64,000 nt of DNA from Gillisella vitis (GTDB lineage Bacteria > Pseudomonadota > Alphaproteobacteria > Rhizobiales > Rhizobiaceae). The notes beneath the pieces were generated by a model. That model saw only the letters and a list, made by a program, of their open reading frames with translations, did not search any database and was not told the DNA's origin. A program made the translations under genes and the position numbers. Below are positions 9,002 through 18,897 of this stretch, piece after piece; the stretch's first letter is position 1, and the number at the start of each line of letters is the position of its first letter. Location of the stretch: contig NZ_JACHLU010000003.1 of assembly GCF_014204625.1 (NCBI RefSeq), forward strand, positions 248,001-312,000, read 5' to 3'.

Positions 9002-9029
9002 CACCGCGCATCAGGCCTGATGCGCGGTG
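9002..9029. terminator. 28-bp perfect palindrome, probable bidirectional terminator
   Basis: CACCGCGCATCAGG is followed at once by its exact reverse complement, with no spacer. It lies 26 bp after the stop of the minus-strand fasciclin gene and is also downstream of convergent engB. There is no long T-run on either side, so terminator activity is inferred from position and stem strength. Confidence 0.5.
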
Positions 9030-9054
9030 CATACTCAAACAGTGATGCTGTCGG

Positions 9055-9612
9055 TTATGACTTTGGCAACAATACGTGGTCGATCACGTGAATCACGCCA
9101 TTGGACTGTTTCACATCGGCGATGGTGACATGAGCAACGCCGCCGTTTTCATCTGTCAGGGTGATTTTGCCCATTGATTCCTTGGCCTTCAGCACGCAGC
9201 CGCCAACGGTTTTCACGTCATGTTCGCCACCGTCATCCTTGATCATTTTTTCAATGGCGCTGGACATGGCATCGGCTGCCACAACGTGGCAGGTCAGGAT
9301 TTTTGTCAGCTTTTCCTTGTTGGCTGGCTCCAGCAGAGTTTTGACGGTGCCCTTGGGAAGCTTGTCGAAGGCTTCGTTGGTGGGGGCAAACACCGTGAAG
9401 GGGCCTTTGCCTTCCAGCGTGCTGACAAGTCCTGCCGCCTTCACAGCGGCCACCAGTGTGGTGTGGTCCTTCGAATTGACGGCGTTTTCAATAATATTCT
9501 TGGTCGGATACATGGCAGCGCCACCCACCATCGGATCTTTAGCGAAGGCCATTGAGCTTCCGGCAGCCATTACAGCAACAGCAGCCAGCAGGCGAAGGGT
9601 TGTCTTGGTCAT
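9055..9612 (-). CDS. Secreted fasciclin-domain protein
   Basis: 185 residues. A signal peptide is cleaved after AFA at about residue 24. A single fasciclin (FAS1/beta-Ig-H3) domain fills the rest: GPFTVFAPTNEAFDKLP (H1 box) at about 90-106 and GVIHVIDHVLLP (H2 box) at the C-terminus. Such proteins are periplasmic or surface-exposed and often adhesive. It starts at the ATG at 9612 with AGAGGA upstream. It lies 145 bp downstream of, and on the same strand as, a sigma factor/anti-sigma pair, and is probably its target, by analogy with mycobacterial SigK-RskA and MPT70/83. Two Cys in the mature part could form a disulfide. Confidence 0.9.
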   Translation of the reverse strand: MTKTTLRLLAAVAVMAAGSSMAFAKDPMVGGAAMYPTKNIIENAVNSKDHTTLVAAVKAAGLVSTLEGKGPFTVFAPTNEAFDKLPKGTVKTLLEPANKEKLTKILTCHVVAADAMSSAIEKMIKDDGGEHDVKTVGGCVLKAKESMGKITLTDENGGVAHVTIADVKQSNGVIHVIDHVLLPKS

Positions 9613-9757
9613 CGGTCAGGTCCTCTTCCCGTTTTAACACTTTCCCGCCCATCATGGTGCGGGGAACAAGAGATAAGACGAGAGAGGAAGCAAAAGAGTT
9701 TCAAAAAGCGATCAATAAAAATAGAAATAATTATAAGTTATTGTTATTGAAGTGAAA

Positions 9758-10480
9758 TCAAGGTGCGTGGGTGACGCCCGTGCCGATCACCGTGCCGGTT
9801 GGCAAGCCACTCGGTGAACCGCCAAATGGTTCGATGCTGACTGCCAGTGTGACGCCATCTTTGATGTTTTCGCGCATATTGTCGGCCACAAGCAATTCGC
9901 CTTCCCCGGTCTGTGGCAGAACGCCGAGTGAATGGGGCGTGCCATTGGCCTCAATCATCCACAATTGCAGCGACTTCTCAGCCTGAGAGGTGGTGGCAAC
10001 CGGGGTCACACGCAAGCGGCCATTGAATCGATTATAATTGGCGACAAGCGAGAGGTCCGAATTGGATGTTTTCAGATCTGCAACGATATGCCGCCCGCCA
10101 TAGCGCCCCTCCCACAAGCCCACCTCAACGCCCGCCAATGAGGCAAGCGCGATAAGACTGACCAGCGAAATGCCGCGCCACAGCGAAACGGAATTCCACA
10201 GGCGTGATAAACGGTTTGTATCCTGCGGTGGTTCACGGCCAAACAGCCGTCTTTCGATCATGGTGAAACTGTCTTGCCCTGGTTGGGCCACTGTATACTC
10301 ATCGTTGAATTGCGACAGGTTTTCCTCCCAACGATGCACCATGGCGGCAAATTGCCGATCCTGCCTGATCCGAAGCTCAACCTGTATTCGGCTTTCAGTC
10401 GATAGCACGCCCAGCACATATTCGCCCGCCAGCACTTCGTCTCTGGATCTGTTGCCCTTGCTCTGGTCTGGATTGGTCAT
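9758..10480 (-). CDS. Anti-sigma factor (RskA/anti-sigma-K type)
   Basis: 240 residues from the ATG at 10480, which overlaps the sigma factor stop as ATGA; the longer open frame inside the sigma gene is not used. An N-terminal cytoplasmic domain (about 1-90, with EVLAGEYVLGVLS typical of RskA/ChrR N-termini) would hold the sigma factor. One membrane helix lies at about 115-135 (ISLVSLIALASLAGVEVG). The C-terminal periplasmic domain has the RskA-type segment LQLWMIEANGTPHSLGVL. Release probably needs proteolysis of the membrane protein. The 4-bp overlap means coupled translation with its target. Confidence 0.88.
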   Translation of the reverse strand: MTNPDQSKGNRSRDEVLAGEYVLGVLSTESRIQVELRIRQDRQFAAMVHRWEENLSQFNDEYTVAQPGQDSFTMIERRLFGREPPQDTNRLSRLWNSVSLWRGISLVSLIALASLAGVEVGLWEGRYGGRHIVADLKTSNSDLSLVANYNRFNGRLRVTPVATTSQAEKSLQLWMIEANGTPHSLGVLPQTGEGELLVADNMRENIKDGVTLAVSIEPFGGSPSGLPTGTVIGTGVTHAP

Positions 10481-11013
10481 CTTTCCAAGCACTCTCTCAA
10501 CGTAAGCAGGCTTCGGCGAAGCCACGTGCGCACCGTGTTCAATGGTACACCCAGACTGTCGGCCAACTCCTGATAACTTGCACCCTCCACATACGCCTGC
10601 CTTACAGCGCGTGCACGGTTAGCTTCCAACTCTTCCATGCACCTGTCAATGCGCTTTCCTTCACTGCGCAAACTTGTCACCTGCTCTGGGTCATGCGCGG
10701 TATCGGCAATGTCCCAGGCTTCGTCAATGGGCTGCGCAAGCGGGGTGCGGGCGCGCAGTCTGTCGATGCAGTGGTAGCGTGCAATGGTACAGAGCCATGC
10801 CATGGCATTGTGCCCGGTTGCGCTAAAACTCTCTGCCTTTTGCCAGATTTTTATGAATATGTCCTGCAACGCATCTTCCGCCTCACTTCTGTCTTTCAGA
10901 AGACGAAGGCACAGGCCAAAAAGTTTCGGTCCTGTCTGCTGATAGAGCGTGTTCAGCGCTGCGCGTTCACGCAAGGCAACTTTGCTCAGTAAAATTGCAA
11001 CGTCATCACTCAT
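10477..11013 (-). CDS. ECF RNA polymerase sigma factor (SigK-like)
   Basis: 178 residues from the ATG at 11013, with GGGGA upstream; a TTG 18 bases earlier is open but less likely. Sigma region 2 covers about 20-90, with EDALQDIFIKIWQKAESF and AWLCTIARYHCIDRLRAR (-10 recognition). Region 4 covers about 120-175, with YVEGASYQELADSLGVPLNTVRTWLRRSLLTL, a helix-turn-helix for the -35 element (quoted in part). It directs polymerase to a small regulon when released from the anti-sigma partner encoded immediately downstream. Autoregulation is common in this class, but I could not assign its promoter motif. Confidence 0.9.
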   Translation of the reverse strand: MSDDVAILLSKVALRERAALNTLYQQTGPKLFGLCLRLLKDRSEAEDALQDIFIKIWQKAESFSATGHNAMAWLCTIARYHCIDRLRARTPLAQPIDEAWDIADTAHDPEQVTSLRSEGKRIDRCMEELEANRARAVRQAYVEGASYQELADSLGVPLNTVRTWLRRSLLTLRECLER

Positions 11014-11260
11014 GCGATCCCCTTTTTTCAAAAGGTGTTTCAGTGCCGCCGAACGGATGTGTTGAACGACGTCCTCAGAGGGTCTTTCGCAAAATCAGGC
11101 GGTGTGGATTGCTTTGATGGGCGGAAATTCTGCTTTGGTGGGATCACGGTTGTGCGATCGTGTAAAACTTTGAGTTTGGTCGATCATTTTCATCGCAAAT
11201 CGATTTTGATTTCAGAAAGAATACAGTAGAAAGCTGCGAACCAACCGAAGGGATCTCCCC

Positions 11261-12148
11261 ATGAGCGCCTCCGAAAGCGAAACTCAGGCCCGGCTTCTGG
11301 CCCAGGCGTTGCCTTATATGCAGCGTTATGAAAACAAGACCATTGTTGTAAAATATGGCGGTCACGCCATGGGCGATGCCGAACTTGGCAAGGCTTTTGC
11401 CAGCGATATTGCCCTGCTGAAGCAGTTTGGCGTCAACCCCATCGTTGTGCACGGTGGCGGCCCGCAGATTGGTGCGATGCTGAGCAAGATGGGCATCGAA
11501 TCAAAATTCGAAGGCGGCCTGCGCGTGACCGACCAGAAAACCGTCGAAATTGTCGAAATGGTGCTGGCTGGCTCGATCAATAAAGAAATTGTTGCCCTCA
11601 TCAACCAGACCGGCGAATGGGCCATTGGTCTGTGCGGCAAGGACGGCAACATGGTCTTTGCCGAAAAGGCCAAGAAAACCGTCGTTGATCCGGACTCCAA
11701 CATTGAGCGCGTGCTCGATCTGGGTTTTGTCGGCGAGGTGGTTGAGGTCGACCGCACATTGCTGGATCTTTTGGCAAAATCCGAAATGATTCCGGTGATT
11801 GCCCCCGTGGCTCCCGGCCGCGATGGTCACACCTACAATATCAATGCTGATACCTTTGCCGGTGCGATTGCCGGTGCCTTGCGGGCCGATCGTCTGCTGT
11901 TCCTCACCGATGTCCCTGGCGTTCTGAACAAGAATGGCGAATTGATGAAGGAACTGTCTGTTTCGGAAGCGCGCGCCCTGATCAAGGATGGTACGATTTC
12001 TGGTGGAATGATTCCCAAGGTCGAAACCTGTATTGAAGCCATCAATGCCGGTGTGCAGGGCGTGGTGATTCTCAATGGCAAGACGGCGCATTCCGTGCTG
12101 CTGGAGATTTTCACCGAGCATGGTGCCGGTACACTGATTGTTCCCTGA
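11261..12148 (+). CDS. argB: Acetylglutamate kinase
   Basis: 295 residues, the usual length. The amino-acid kinase fold is clear: KYGGHAMGD near residue 28, [12 protein letters not shown] near 63, a substrate segment [18 protein letters not shown] near 85, and C-terminal [18 protein letters not shown]. It phosphorylates N-acetylglutamate, the second step of arginine synthesis, and is usually feedback-inhibited by arginine. The ATG at 11261 is preceded by AAGGGATC. It is divergent from the sigma factor gene across 247 bp and is followed by a hairpin at 12157. Confidence 0.97.
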   Translation: MSASESETQARLLAQALPYMQRYENKTIVVKYGGHAMGDAELGKAFASDIALLKQFGVNPIVVHGGGPQIGAMLSKMGIESKFEGGLRVTDQKTVEIVEMVLAGSINKEIVALINQTGEWAIGLCGKDGNMVFAEKAKKTVVDPDSNIERVLDLGFVGEVVEVDRTLLDLLAKSEMIPVIAPVAPGRDGHTYNINADTFAGAIAGALRADRLLFLTDVPGVLNKNGELMKELSVSEARALIKDGTISGGMIPKVETCIEAINAGVQGVVILNGKTAHSVLLEIFTEHGAGTLIVP

Positions 12149-12156
12149 ACAGAAAA

Positions 12157-12182
12157 CCCCGGCTCATTTGCATGAGCCGGGG
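12157..12182 (+). terminator. Hairpin after argB
   Basis: A ten-base stem CCCCGGCTCA/TGAGCCGGGG with a 6-nt loop lies eight bases after the argB stop. It lacks a good T-run, so it may rely on other factors or serve to stabilise the 3' end. Confidence 0.6.
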
Positions 12183-12219
12183 TCAGGTTATTGACAAACG
12201 TCTCGCTCGACGTTTCGTC

Positions 12220-12317
12220 ACCCTCGGGCCTGTCCCGAGGGTCTGCCGTCGTCGAATAAGTAATTGACTTTGCTTGTGAAATTAACGTGATCAGATGCTC
12301 GGCACAGGGCCGAGCAT
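12220..12317. repeat. Pair of intergenic inverted repeats
   Basis: Two perfect hairpins lie between the convergent argB and ribokinase genes: ACCCTCGGG/CCCGAGGGT at 12220-12242 and ATGCTCGGC/GCCGAGCAT at 12295-12317. The flanking text (GTCACCCTCGGG, GAGCATGACGTCGAGG) is of a kind often found between genes in Rhizobiales. Either hairpin may also help terminate transcription. Confidence 0.6.
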
Positions 12318-12333
12318 GACGTCGAGGATAAAT

Positions 12334-13233
12334 TTAAAGCTTGTCGGCCACATCGCCTGCCGTCGGTATGGCGGGTTGGGCACCCGGTTTGAGGCAGGCC
12401 AGTGAGCCAGCAATGGCAGCCCGGCGCAAAGCGTCTTCAAAGTCAAGGCCTGCATCAAGGCTTGCGGCAAAATAGCCGCAAAATGTATCGCCAGCCCCGA
12501 CCGTATCCACCGGCTCGATGGTCAAGCCTTTGGCACGGTAGAGCTTTCCATCATGCAAGGCGACAACGCCGTCTGCGCCAAGGGTGACAATCAGGGTTTG
12601 TCCTGTTTCGCCGTGCAAACGCTGCATGGCGGCTTCGCGCTCACCAGTGCCCATGGCTGTTTCGCCCGCCAGACGCTCAAATTCTGTCTCGTTGGCAATG
12701 ACAATATCGGCCATTTTGCCAAGACGCTCGGCCTCGTCGGTCAGCGGCGCGATGTTGATGATGGTGCGGATATGGGCGGCGCGCGCCTCATGCAACGCGG
12801 TTTCCACGGCCGATGCTGGAACTTCAAGCTGAAGCATCAGCGTGTCAGCGCGTGTCATGGTTTTAACGGCAACAGCAGCGTCGGCGCTGGTCAGCGTGCC
12901 ATTGGCCCCCGGCACCACGGCAATCATGTTTTCACCGTCGGCTTCGACCAGAATGAGTGCTGTGCCGGTGGGTGCGGCAACAGTTTTAACGCCAGACAGA
13001 TCGGCACCGCCATCTTTGAGAAGGGCAACTGCGGCATCCGCAAAATCATCCTTGCCAACGGCACCCGCCATTTTAACCTCAGCTCCGGCGCGGCGTGCGG
13101 CAAGAGCCTGATTGGCTCCCTTGCCGCCTGCGGCGGTGGTAAAGCCGGTTCCGGCAACCGTTTCGCCCGGTTTTGGCAGCCGGGTGGTCGTGGCGATAAG
13201 GTCCATATTGATGGACCCGAAAACGGTGATCAT
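12334..13233 (-). CDS. rbsK: Ribokinase
   Basis: 299 residues of the PfkB sugar kinase family. The N-terminal signature GGKGANQALAARRAG is near residue 37 and the C-terminal signature DTVGAGDTFCGYFAASL, with the catalytic Asp, is near 245. The opening MITVFGSINMDLIA and the GSINxD and GGKGxNQA motifs favour ribokinase over other PfkB kinases. It would phosphorylate D-ribose at O5. The ATG at 13233 has GGAGACC upstream. No ribose transporter is adjacent, so ribose salvage rather than an uptake operon is suggested; nucleoside or deoxyribose kinases of the family cannot be excluded. Confidence 0.88.
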   Translation of the reverse strand: MITVFGSINMDLIATTTRLPKPGETVAGTGFTTAAGGKGANQALAARRAGAEVKMAGAVGKDDFADAAVALLKDGGADLSGVKTVAAPTGTALILVEADGENMIAVVPGANGTLTSADAAVAVKTMTRADTLMLQLEVPASAVETALHEARAAHIRTIINIAPLTDEAERLGKMADIVIANETEFERLAGETAMGTGEREAAMQRLHGETGQTLIVTLGADGVVALHDGKLYRAKGLTIEPVDTVGAGDTFCGYFAASLDAGLDFEDALRRAAIAGSLACLKPGAQPAIPTAGDVADKL

Positions 13234-13277
13234 GACAAGGTCTCCTGAAAAACGCAGGCTTTCTTTTGATCGACAGT

Positions 13278-14522
13278 TCAGTCTTCGTCAACAACCCGCA
13301 GCTTGAGAAGTCCGGTACGGCTCTCGGCAGATTTTTCGCCTTTGCCAACCGCGTTGGCAGGAGTCGTCCCGTCGCGGGCAGGCTCAAAATCCATTGATTC
13401 GATTTTTGCGCCGCGCTTGTTGAGCTTGTCGGCGGAGGTCAAAATCATGTCGACATCTTTTTGCGCTGCCAGAAAGTGACTTTGCAATTTGCGGGTCCGG
13501 TCATCCAGCCGCCCCAGATCATCCATCAGATGAATGACTTCGGACTGAATGAGATGAGCCTGCTCGCGCATTCTCTGGTCTTTCAGCACCGCCTGAATGA
13601 CCTGAATAGACAGCATCAGCAGCGACGGCGAGACAATCACCACTCGCAGCCGATGGGCGCGCTGAACAATGCCTTCGAAATTTTCATGCACCTCGGCAAA
13701 AATAGATTCAGACGGCACAAACAGAAAAGCCGTGTCCTGCGTTTCACCGACCAGAAGATATTTGTCGGAAATATCCTTGAGATGCACTTCCATATCGCGG
13801 CGAAACTGTTGGCTTGCGGCCTTTTTCAGCTCCGGTGTGGTGGCATCGCGGATGGCATTCCATGCTTCCAGCGGAAATTTCGCATCAATCACCAGCGGCG
13901 GTTGGCCATTGGGCATTCGAATGGTGCAATCAGGCCGGTTGCCGTTGGAAAGCGTCTCCTGAAAGGCATAGGCCCCCATGGGCAGGCCATCGGCAATAAT
14001 GGTTTCCATGCGGGCCTGACCAAAGGCTCCACGGGTCTGCTTGTTGGAGAGAATGGCCTGAAGGCCAACCACATCCTTGGCCAGAGTCTGGATATTATTC
14101 TGGGCTGCATCAATCACCGCCAACCGTTCTTGCAGGTTGCGCAGGTTCTCATGGGTGGATTTGGTCTGCTCGGTGATTGTTGTGCCAAGCCGGTGGGTCA
14201 GCCCATCCAGGCGCTCGTTGATTGTGCGGTTCAGCTCGGATTGTTTGGAGCCGAACAGCTCAGCCATGGCCGCCATGCGCCCGTGCATTTCGGCCTGCGC
14301 CTGCATCAGGCTGGCCATGCGCTGATCTTCCACCATCTGCCGCTCTCTGGCGAGATCTGCCAGATGATCGTCATCCTGCCCGCTGTGGCGGGAGGAAAAA
14401 GCCAGAACGAGCAGGGCCAGCACCAGCAGAAAACCAAGGCCGAGCATCAGGGCACCAAAGCTCAGATGAAAAGTGCCGATCGAAAAAGCGGGCGACGCCA
14501 GAAAAGTAACAAATGTGTTCAT
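13278..14522 (-). CDS. rmuC: DNA recombination protein RmuC
   Basis: 414 residues from the ATG at 14522 (MNTFVTFLASP); earlier in-frame starts lack support. An N-terminal membrane anchor at about 16-40 is followed by a coiled-coil region to about 150. The RmuC domain follows, with TRGAFGQARMETIIADGLP and PLVIDAKFPLEAWNAI, which resemble the nuclease-fold core. In E. coli RmuC limits inversions at short repeats and affects recombination; its biochemistry is less settled. It is divergent from def, as in related genomes. Confidence 0.92.
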   Translation of the reverse strand: MNTFVTFLASPAFSIGTFHLSFGALMLGLGFLLVLALLVLAFSSRHSGQDDDHLADLARERQMVEDQRMASLMQAQAEMHGRMAAMAELFGSKQSELNRTINERLDGLTHRLGTTITEQTKSTHENLRNLQERLAVIDAAQNNIQTLAKDVVGLQAILSNKQTRGAFGQARMETIIADGLPMGAYAFQETLSNGNRPDCTIRMPNGQPPLVIDAKFPLEAWNAIRDATTPELKKAASQQFRRDMEVHLKDISDKYLLVGETQDTAFLFVPSESIFAEVHENFEGIVQRAHRLRVVIVSPSLLMLSIQVIQAVLKDQRMREQAHLIQSEVIHLMDDLGRLDDRTRKLQSHFLAAQKDVDMILTSADKLNKRGAKIESMDFEPARDGTTPANAVGKGEKSAESRTGLLKLRVVDED

Positions 14523-14710
14523 GGGACGAACCTTAGCAGATTCGCACCCCATGAAAAGATCAAAAGGAGAACAATTCTGGTGAAAACAGGGGCTCCGCCC
14601 ATTCTGCGCAAGCACGATGCTCCATACCGCCGTCACCTGCATGGCAAAGGTCGTTCAGGATCGCGTTTTTTCGATTTCCTTGAAATCCATGATGGTTTAT
14701 GGGGAAACGC

Positions 14711-15229
14711 ATGACGATAAAGCCCATTATTATTCTCCCCGACCCGCTGCTGCGCGAGGTCTCCAAACCCATTGAGCGGATCGATGCTGATCTGACCCGC
14801 TTGATCGACGATATGCTGGAAACCATGTATGACGCGCCGGGCATTGGTCTGGCGGCTGTTCAGGTGGCTGTGCCGCGTCGGCTGCTGGTGATTGATGTGT
14901 CCAAGGACGGTGAAGACAGGCAGCCGCTGGTCTTTATCAACCCCGAAATCATCAAAGCTTCGGATGAGCGCTCGACCTACGAGGAGGGCTGCCTGTCCAT
15001 TCCCGATTATTATGCGGAAGTGGAGCGCCCGGCTGTTGTGACGGTGAAATCGCTGGACCGTGACGGCAAGGAGCAGATGACCGAGGCTGATGGCCTGCTG
15101 GCCACCTGCTTGCAGCATGAGATTGACCATTTGAACGGCACGCTGTTTATTGATCATATCTCCCGGCTGAAGCGCGAGATGGTGATCAAGAAATTCACCA
15201 AGGCGGCAAAGTCCAAGCCTTCGCTGTAA
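14711..15229 (+). CDS. def: Peptide deformylase
   Basis: 172 residues from the ATG at 14711, with GGGGA upstream; an ATG four codons earlier is less likely. All three metal and catalytic motifs are present: GIGLAAVQ (about 44-51), EGCLS (about 92-96, ligand Cys94) and QHEIDHL (about 135-141, ligands His136 and His140 plus catalytic Glu137). The enzyme removes the formyl group from new proteins in the cytosol. It heads def-fmt-truA, pairing deformylation with formylation of initiator tRNA. Confidence 0.98.
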   Translation: MTIKPIIILPDPLLREVSKPIERIDADLTRLIDDMLETMYDAPGIGLAAVQVAVPRRLLVIDVSKDGEDRQPLVFINPEIIKASDERSTYEEGCLSIPDYYAEVERPAVVTVKSLDRDGKEQMTEADGLLATCLQHEIDHLNGTLFIDHISRLKREMVIKKFTKAAKSKPSL

Positions 15230-15262
15230 GCGAGGCTCCTCTGTTTTGGTCTGGATTGGCTT

Positions 15263-16198
15263 ATGGCATTGCGTATTATCTTTATGGGAACGCCGGATTT
15301 TTCGGTGCCAACGCTGAAGGCTTTGGCGGAGGCGGGGCATGAGATTGTCGCCGTCTACAGCCAGCCGCCAAGGCCCGCTGGCCGCCGGGGGCTGGATCTG
15401 ACGAAATCGCCGGTGCATCAGGCGGCAGAGGCGCTGGGCATTCCGGTGTTCACGCCTTTGAATTTCAAGGGTGAAGACGATCGGCAGGTTTTCTTTGCCC
15501 ATCAGGCCGATGTGGCGGTGGTGGTGGCCTATGGGCTGCTTTTGCCGCAAGCCATTCTCGATGGCACCCGGCTGGGCTGTTACAATGGCCATGCATCGCT
15601 TTTGCCCCGCTGGCGTGGTGCCGCTCCGATCCAGCGTGCCATTATGGCGGGCGACACTGAGACCGGCATGATGGTGATGAAAATGGACAAGGGGCTGGAT
15701 ACTGGCCCTGTGGCGCTCACCAGCCATCTTGCCATTCCCCCTGACATGACCGCAGGCGCGTTGCATGATGCCTTGAGCGACATTGGTGCCAAGGCCATTG
15801 TCGAGGCCATGGGCAGACTGGAAGCCGGTGATTTGCCGCTGGAGCCACAAAAAGACGATGGCGTGCTCTATGCGGCCAAGATCGACAAGGCCGAGACCCG
15901 GATTGATTTTTCGAAGCCCGCCATGGATGTGCACAATCACATTCGCGGGTTATCACCATTTCCGGGGGCGTGGTTTGAGGCCGAGATCAATGGCAAGCCT
16001 GAACGCATCAAGGTGCTCTCGAGTGTTGTGACTGAGGGCGCTGGCCAGCCGGGTGAAGTTTTGGATGATGTTTTGACCGTCGCCTGTGCAGAAGGGGCCA
16101 TTCGGCTGACCCGTTTGCAAAAGGCGGGTGGAAAGCCATTGACTGGCGAGGCGTTTTTGCGTGGCACGCCGCTTGTTCAAGGGACGGTTTTTGCCTGA
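15263..16198 (+). CDS. fmt: Methionyl-tRNA formyltransferase
   Basis: 311 residues. The formyltransferase domain (about 1-185) carries the catalytic Asn108 and His110 in the NxH part of [13 protein letters not shown], and Asp146 in [10 protein letters not shown]. The middle residue of the NxH motif is Gly here, where Val or Ile is more common. The C-terminal domain (about 205-305) contacts the tRNA. It uses 10-formyltetrahydrofolate to formylate Met-tRNAfMet. It starts 33 bp after def, and its TGA overlaps the truA ATG by one base, so the three form an operon. Confidence 0.97.
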   Translation: MALRIIFMGTPDFSVPTLKALAEAGHEIVAVYSQPPRPAGRRGLDLTKSPVHQAAEALGIPVFTPLNFKGEDDRQVFFAHQADVAVVVAYGLLLPQAILDGTRLGCYNGHASLLPRWRGAAPIQRAIMAGDTETGMMVMKMDKGLDTGPVALTSHLAIPPDMTAGALHDALSDIGAKAIVEAMGRLEAGDLPLEPQKDDGVLYAAKIDKAETRIDFSKPAMDVHNHIRGLSPFPGAWFEAEINGKPERIKVLSSVVTEGAGQPGEVLDDVLTVACAEGAIRLTRLQKAGGKPLTGEAFLRGTPLVQGTVFA

Positions 16199-16986
16199 TG
16201 CCCCGCTATAAAATGACCGTGGAATATGACGGCACGCCCTATGTGGGCTGGCAGCGGCAGGACAATGGCCCATCCGTGCAAGGGGCGCTGGAAGCGGCGG
16301 TTCTGTCGCTGACGGGTGAAGCGGTCGCGGTGCGCGGCGCTGGTCGCACCGATTCCGGCGTTCACGCGCTGGGGCAGGTCACGCATGTGGACCTCACACG
16401 GGACTGGCTGCCCTATAAGCTGCGCAATGCGCTGAATGCCCATCTGGCTCAGGCTCATCAAGCCGTGAGTGTGGTTGCGGTTGAAAGCGTGCCGGATGAA
16501 TTTGATGCGCGCTTTTCAGCCCTGAAGCGCCACTATCTCTATCGGATCATTTCACGGCCGTCTCGCCTTGCCCTTGAGGCCAGCCGGGCATGGTGGGTTT
16601 CAAAACCGCTGGATCACCACGCCATGCATGAGGCGGCGCAAATGCTGGTGGGCAAGCATGATTTTACCACGTTTCGCTCGGTGCATTGTCAGGCGATCAG
16701 CCCGGTGCGCACACTCGACCGTCTGGATGTGACCCGAAACGGCGATCTGATCGAAATTCGTGCATCAGCCCAGAGCTTTTTGCACAATCAGATCCGCTCT
16801 TTTGCCGGCACATTGAAAATGGCAGGCGAAGGCAAGATGACACCGGAAGATGTCCGCGCAGCCCTTGAAGCCCGTGACAGAAAAGCCTGTGGCCCTGTGG
16901 CACCGCCAGAAGGGCTCTATTTCATGCAGGTGGATTATCCGACTGATGGCAATTGGCGGCCCTATTCCAATTTTAAAGCGGATTAA
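16198..16986 (+). CDS. truA: tRNA pseudouridine(38-40) synthase
   Basis: 262 residues. The catalytic Asp52 lies in the invariant [12 protein letters not shown] segment; the second conserved block, RHYLYRI, is near residue 117. It converts U38-U40 in the anticodon arm of several tRNAs to pseudouridine. It is the last gene of def-fmt-truA, overlapping fmt by one base. It converges on the dapE-side membrane gene with 16 bp between. Confidence 0.97.
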   Translation: MPRYKMTVEYDGTPYVGWQRQDNGPSVQGALEAAVLSLTGEAVAVRGAGRTDSGVHALGQVTHVDLTRDWLPYKLRNALNAHLAQAHQAVSVVAVESVPDEFDARFSALKRHYLYRIISRPSRLALEASRAWWVSKPLDHHAMHEAAQMLVGKHDFTTFRSVHCQAISPVRTLDRLDVTRNGDLIEIRASAQSFLHNQIRSFAGTLKMAGEGKMTPEDVRAALEARDRKACGPVAPPEGLYFMQVDYPTDGNWRPYSNFKAD

Positions 16987-17002
16987 TTTAAAACGGATTG
17001 TC

Positions 17003-17599
17003 CTACAGCGGATTGACGTTGAGATAGGTTTCCAGAAACTCTGACAGCAATGTGGTGGGTACCAGCATGATCATGGTCAGGGTGGCGACCAGAAGCGGTT
17101 GCGGGCCAACAATGGCGGCCATAAGCCGGAAGACACTGACGGCCAGACCAATCAGCAGCAGCAGCCACAGCAGGATAATCACCTGCCCCAGACCGGGAGC
17201 CACCACAGCCAGCGCAATCAGCAGCGCATTGGCATAGGCCACCGGCAGCGCCAGCCAATTGGTGGTAACGACAATGGCATTGAAGCTGGCGCTCAGGGAT
17301 AGAAACAGGCAGACGAGCGCCATCAACAGCAGAGGCAGGATCCAGCTCGCCATATCAATCATGGCCATGCGCAGGAAAAACACCAAACCATCCTGATCGT
17401 CACCGATACCATTGCTCCAGAGCGTGCGATACCAGAATAGCCATGAGACAAGCGTGGCTGGCAGTGACCAGACAATCGACCAGAAGGAGCGATTGACACC
17501 TCTATCGGAAATATCGAGATAGCCGAAGCCTTTTGCATCGCCTTGCAACAGCACCCACAGACCCGTCAGATAAATCTCAATTTCCTTAAACCGCGGCAT
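17003..17599 (-). CDS. Predicted inner-membrane protein, unknown function
   Basis: 198 residues from the ATG at 17599 ([15 protein letters not shown]). Four or five hydrophobic segments are seen, around 45-65, 85-110, 120-150, 150-175 and near the C-terminus. The cytosolic N-terminus contains [13 protein letters not shown] do not recognise the family. The start lies 14 bp inside the 3' end of dapE, so it is co-transcribed and probably translationally coupled with dapE. The syntenic position suggests a conserved rhizobial gene, but no link to lysine synthesis can be shown. Confidence 0.75.
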   Translation of the reverse strand: MPRFKEIEIYLTGLWVLLQGDAKGFGYLDISDRGVNRSFWSIVWSLPATLVSWLFWYRTLWSNGIGDDQDGLVFFLRMAMIDMASWILPLLLMALVCLFLSLSASFNAIVVTTNWLALPVAYANALLIALAVVAPGLGQVIILLWLLLLIGLAVSVFRLMAAIVGPQPLLVATLTMIMLVPTTLLSEFLETYLNVNPL

Positions 17600-18800
17600 G
17601 GGCAAACCAGCCTTTGATGAACTGGGCATAAATGCCGGTCAAGGTCTCAAGATCGGCAACGGCCACCCGCTCATCGACCATATGCATGGTCTGCCCCACA
17701 AGGCCAAATTCCACCACCGGGCAATAATCCTTGATGAAACGGGCGTCTGATGTGCCGCCGGTTGTTGACAGGGCAGGGGTTCTGCCCACCGTGGTTTCAA
17801 TGGCTGTGGTGAGCGATTGGATCAGCGCATCATCGCGGGTCAAAAACACATGCGATGGCCGGTCGGCCCACATGATGTCATAGCGGATTGCCGCGCGGCC
17901 GGGTCGCAGGGTCTGATCGGCACTGGCGGCATCCAGACGGTGAATGATCTCGGCTTTTACCGTGTCTGCCGTCCATGTATCATTGAAGCGGATGTTGAAT
18001 TTGGCGGTTGCGCGGGCTGGAATCACATTGGTTGCCGGGTTGCCAACATCAATGGTGGTGACCTCCAGATTGGAGGGCTGGAAATTGTCCGTGCCGGCAT
18101 CAAAAGGCGGAGACATCAGCGCTTCGGTCAGCTTGATAATGCCGCGCACCGGGTTGTCGGCCAGATGCGGATAGGCGGCATGGCCCTGTACACCAAACAC
18201 GGTGACCTGACCGGAGACAGAGCCGCGGCGGCCAATCTTGATCATATCGCCCAGCGTGTCCGGGTTGGTGGGTTCGCCCACAAGGCAGGCATCCCAGCGC
18301 TCGCCCTGCTCGGCCGCCCATTGCAGCAGTTTGGTGGTGCCGTTGATGGAGGGGCCTTCCTCGTCGCCGGTGATCAGAAACGAGATGGAGCCTTTCGGCG
18401 CGCCATGCTGCTCAATGTGGCGAGCAACGGCGGCGACAAAGCAGGCAATGCCGCCCTTCATATCCACGGCACCCCGGCCATAAAGCGCACCATCGGCAAT
18501 CTCGGCGGCAAAAGGCGGGTAGGTCCAATCAGCCTCATCGCCCACCGGCACCACGTCGGTATGGCCTGCAAACATCAGGTGTGGGCCATCACGGCCCAGC
18601 CGGGCATACAGATTTTCCACGTCTGGCGTTCCGTCTTCGCGGGCCGTCATCCGCGAGACTTTAAAGCCCAGCGGCTCCAGCATGGCGGCAAGCGCACTCA
18701 GCGCGCCCCCTTCGGCAGGGGTGACAGACGGGCAGCGGATCAGGGTCTGAAGATTGGCAACCGGATCGGCAGCAGGCGATGTATGGGCGGGATGGGACAT
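17586..18800 (-). CDS. dapE: Succinyl-diaminopimelate desuccinylase
   Basis: 404 residues from the ATG at 18800. M20 metallopeptidase-type zinc site: [12 protein letters not shown] (His80, Asp82), [11 protein letters not shown] (Asp113) and the catalytic [11 protein letters not shown] (about 145-155). The dimerisation domain spans about 190-305. It hydrolyses N-succinyl-LL-diaminopimelate to LL-diaminopimelate and succinate, for lysine and peptidoglycan. dapD lies 98 bp upstream on the same strand; the two steps of the succinylase branch are together. The 3' end overlaps the downstream membrane gene by 14 bp. Confidence 0.96.
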   Translation of the reverse strand: MSHPAHTSPAADPVANLQTLIRCPSVTPAEGGALSALAAMLEPLGFKVSRMTAREDGTPDVENLYARLGRDGPHLMFAGHTDVVPVGDEADWTYPPFAAEIADGALYGRGAVDMKGGIACFVAAVARHIEQHGAPKGSISFLITGDEEGPSINGTTKLLQWAAEQGERWDACLVGEPTNPDTLGDMIKIGRRGSVSGQVTVFGVQGHAAYPHLADNPVRGIIKLTEALMSPPFDAGTDNFQPSNLEVTTIDVGNPATNVIPARATAKFNIRFNDTWTADTVKAEIIHRLDAASADQTLRPGRAAIRYDIMWADRPSHVFLTRDDALIQSLTTAIETTVGRTPALSTTGGTSDARFIKDYCPVVEFGLVGQTMHMVDERVAVADLETLTGIYAQFIKGWFAHAAV

Positions 18801-18897
18801 GGCAAACACACAGACGAAAGGGAGATGAAAATTGCAGATCAGGAGCCGTAGTTTTGCACCGGCTCCTGATCGATTTCAAATCAGTCAGTGGCGAGGA

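Noticed and set aside
8745..9029. Possible CRISPR-like array
   Set aside because: The units are palindromes of different sequence and length, not direct repeats with spacers, and no cas genes are present.
13461..14714. 417-codon open frame antisense to rmuC
   Set aside because: rmuC has clear family motifs; the antisense translation is low in recognisable structure.
14633..15940. 435-codon open frame antisense to def and fmt
   Set aside because: It covers two well-identified genes with all catalytic motifs; no independent evidence.
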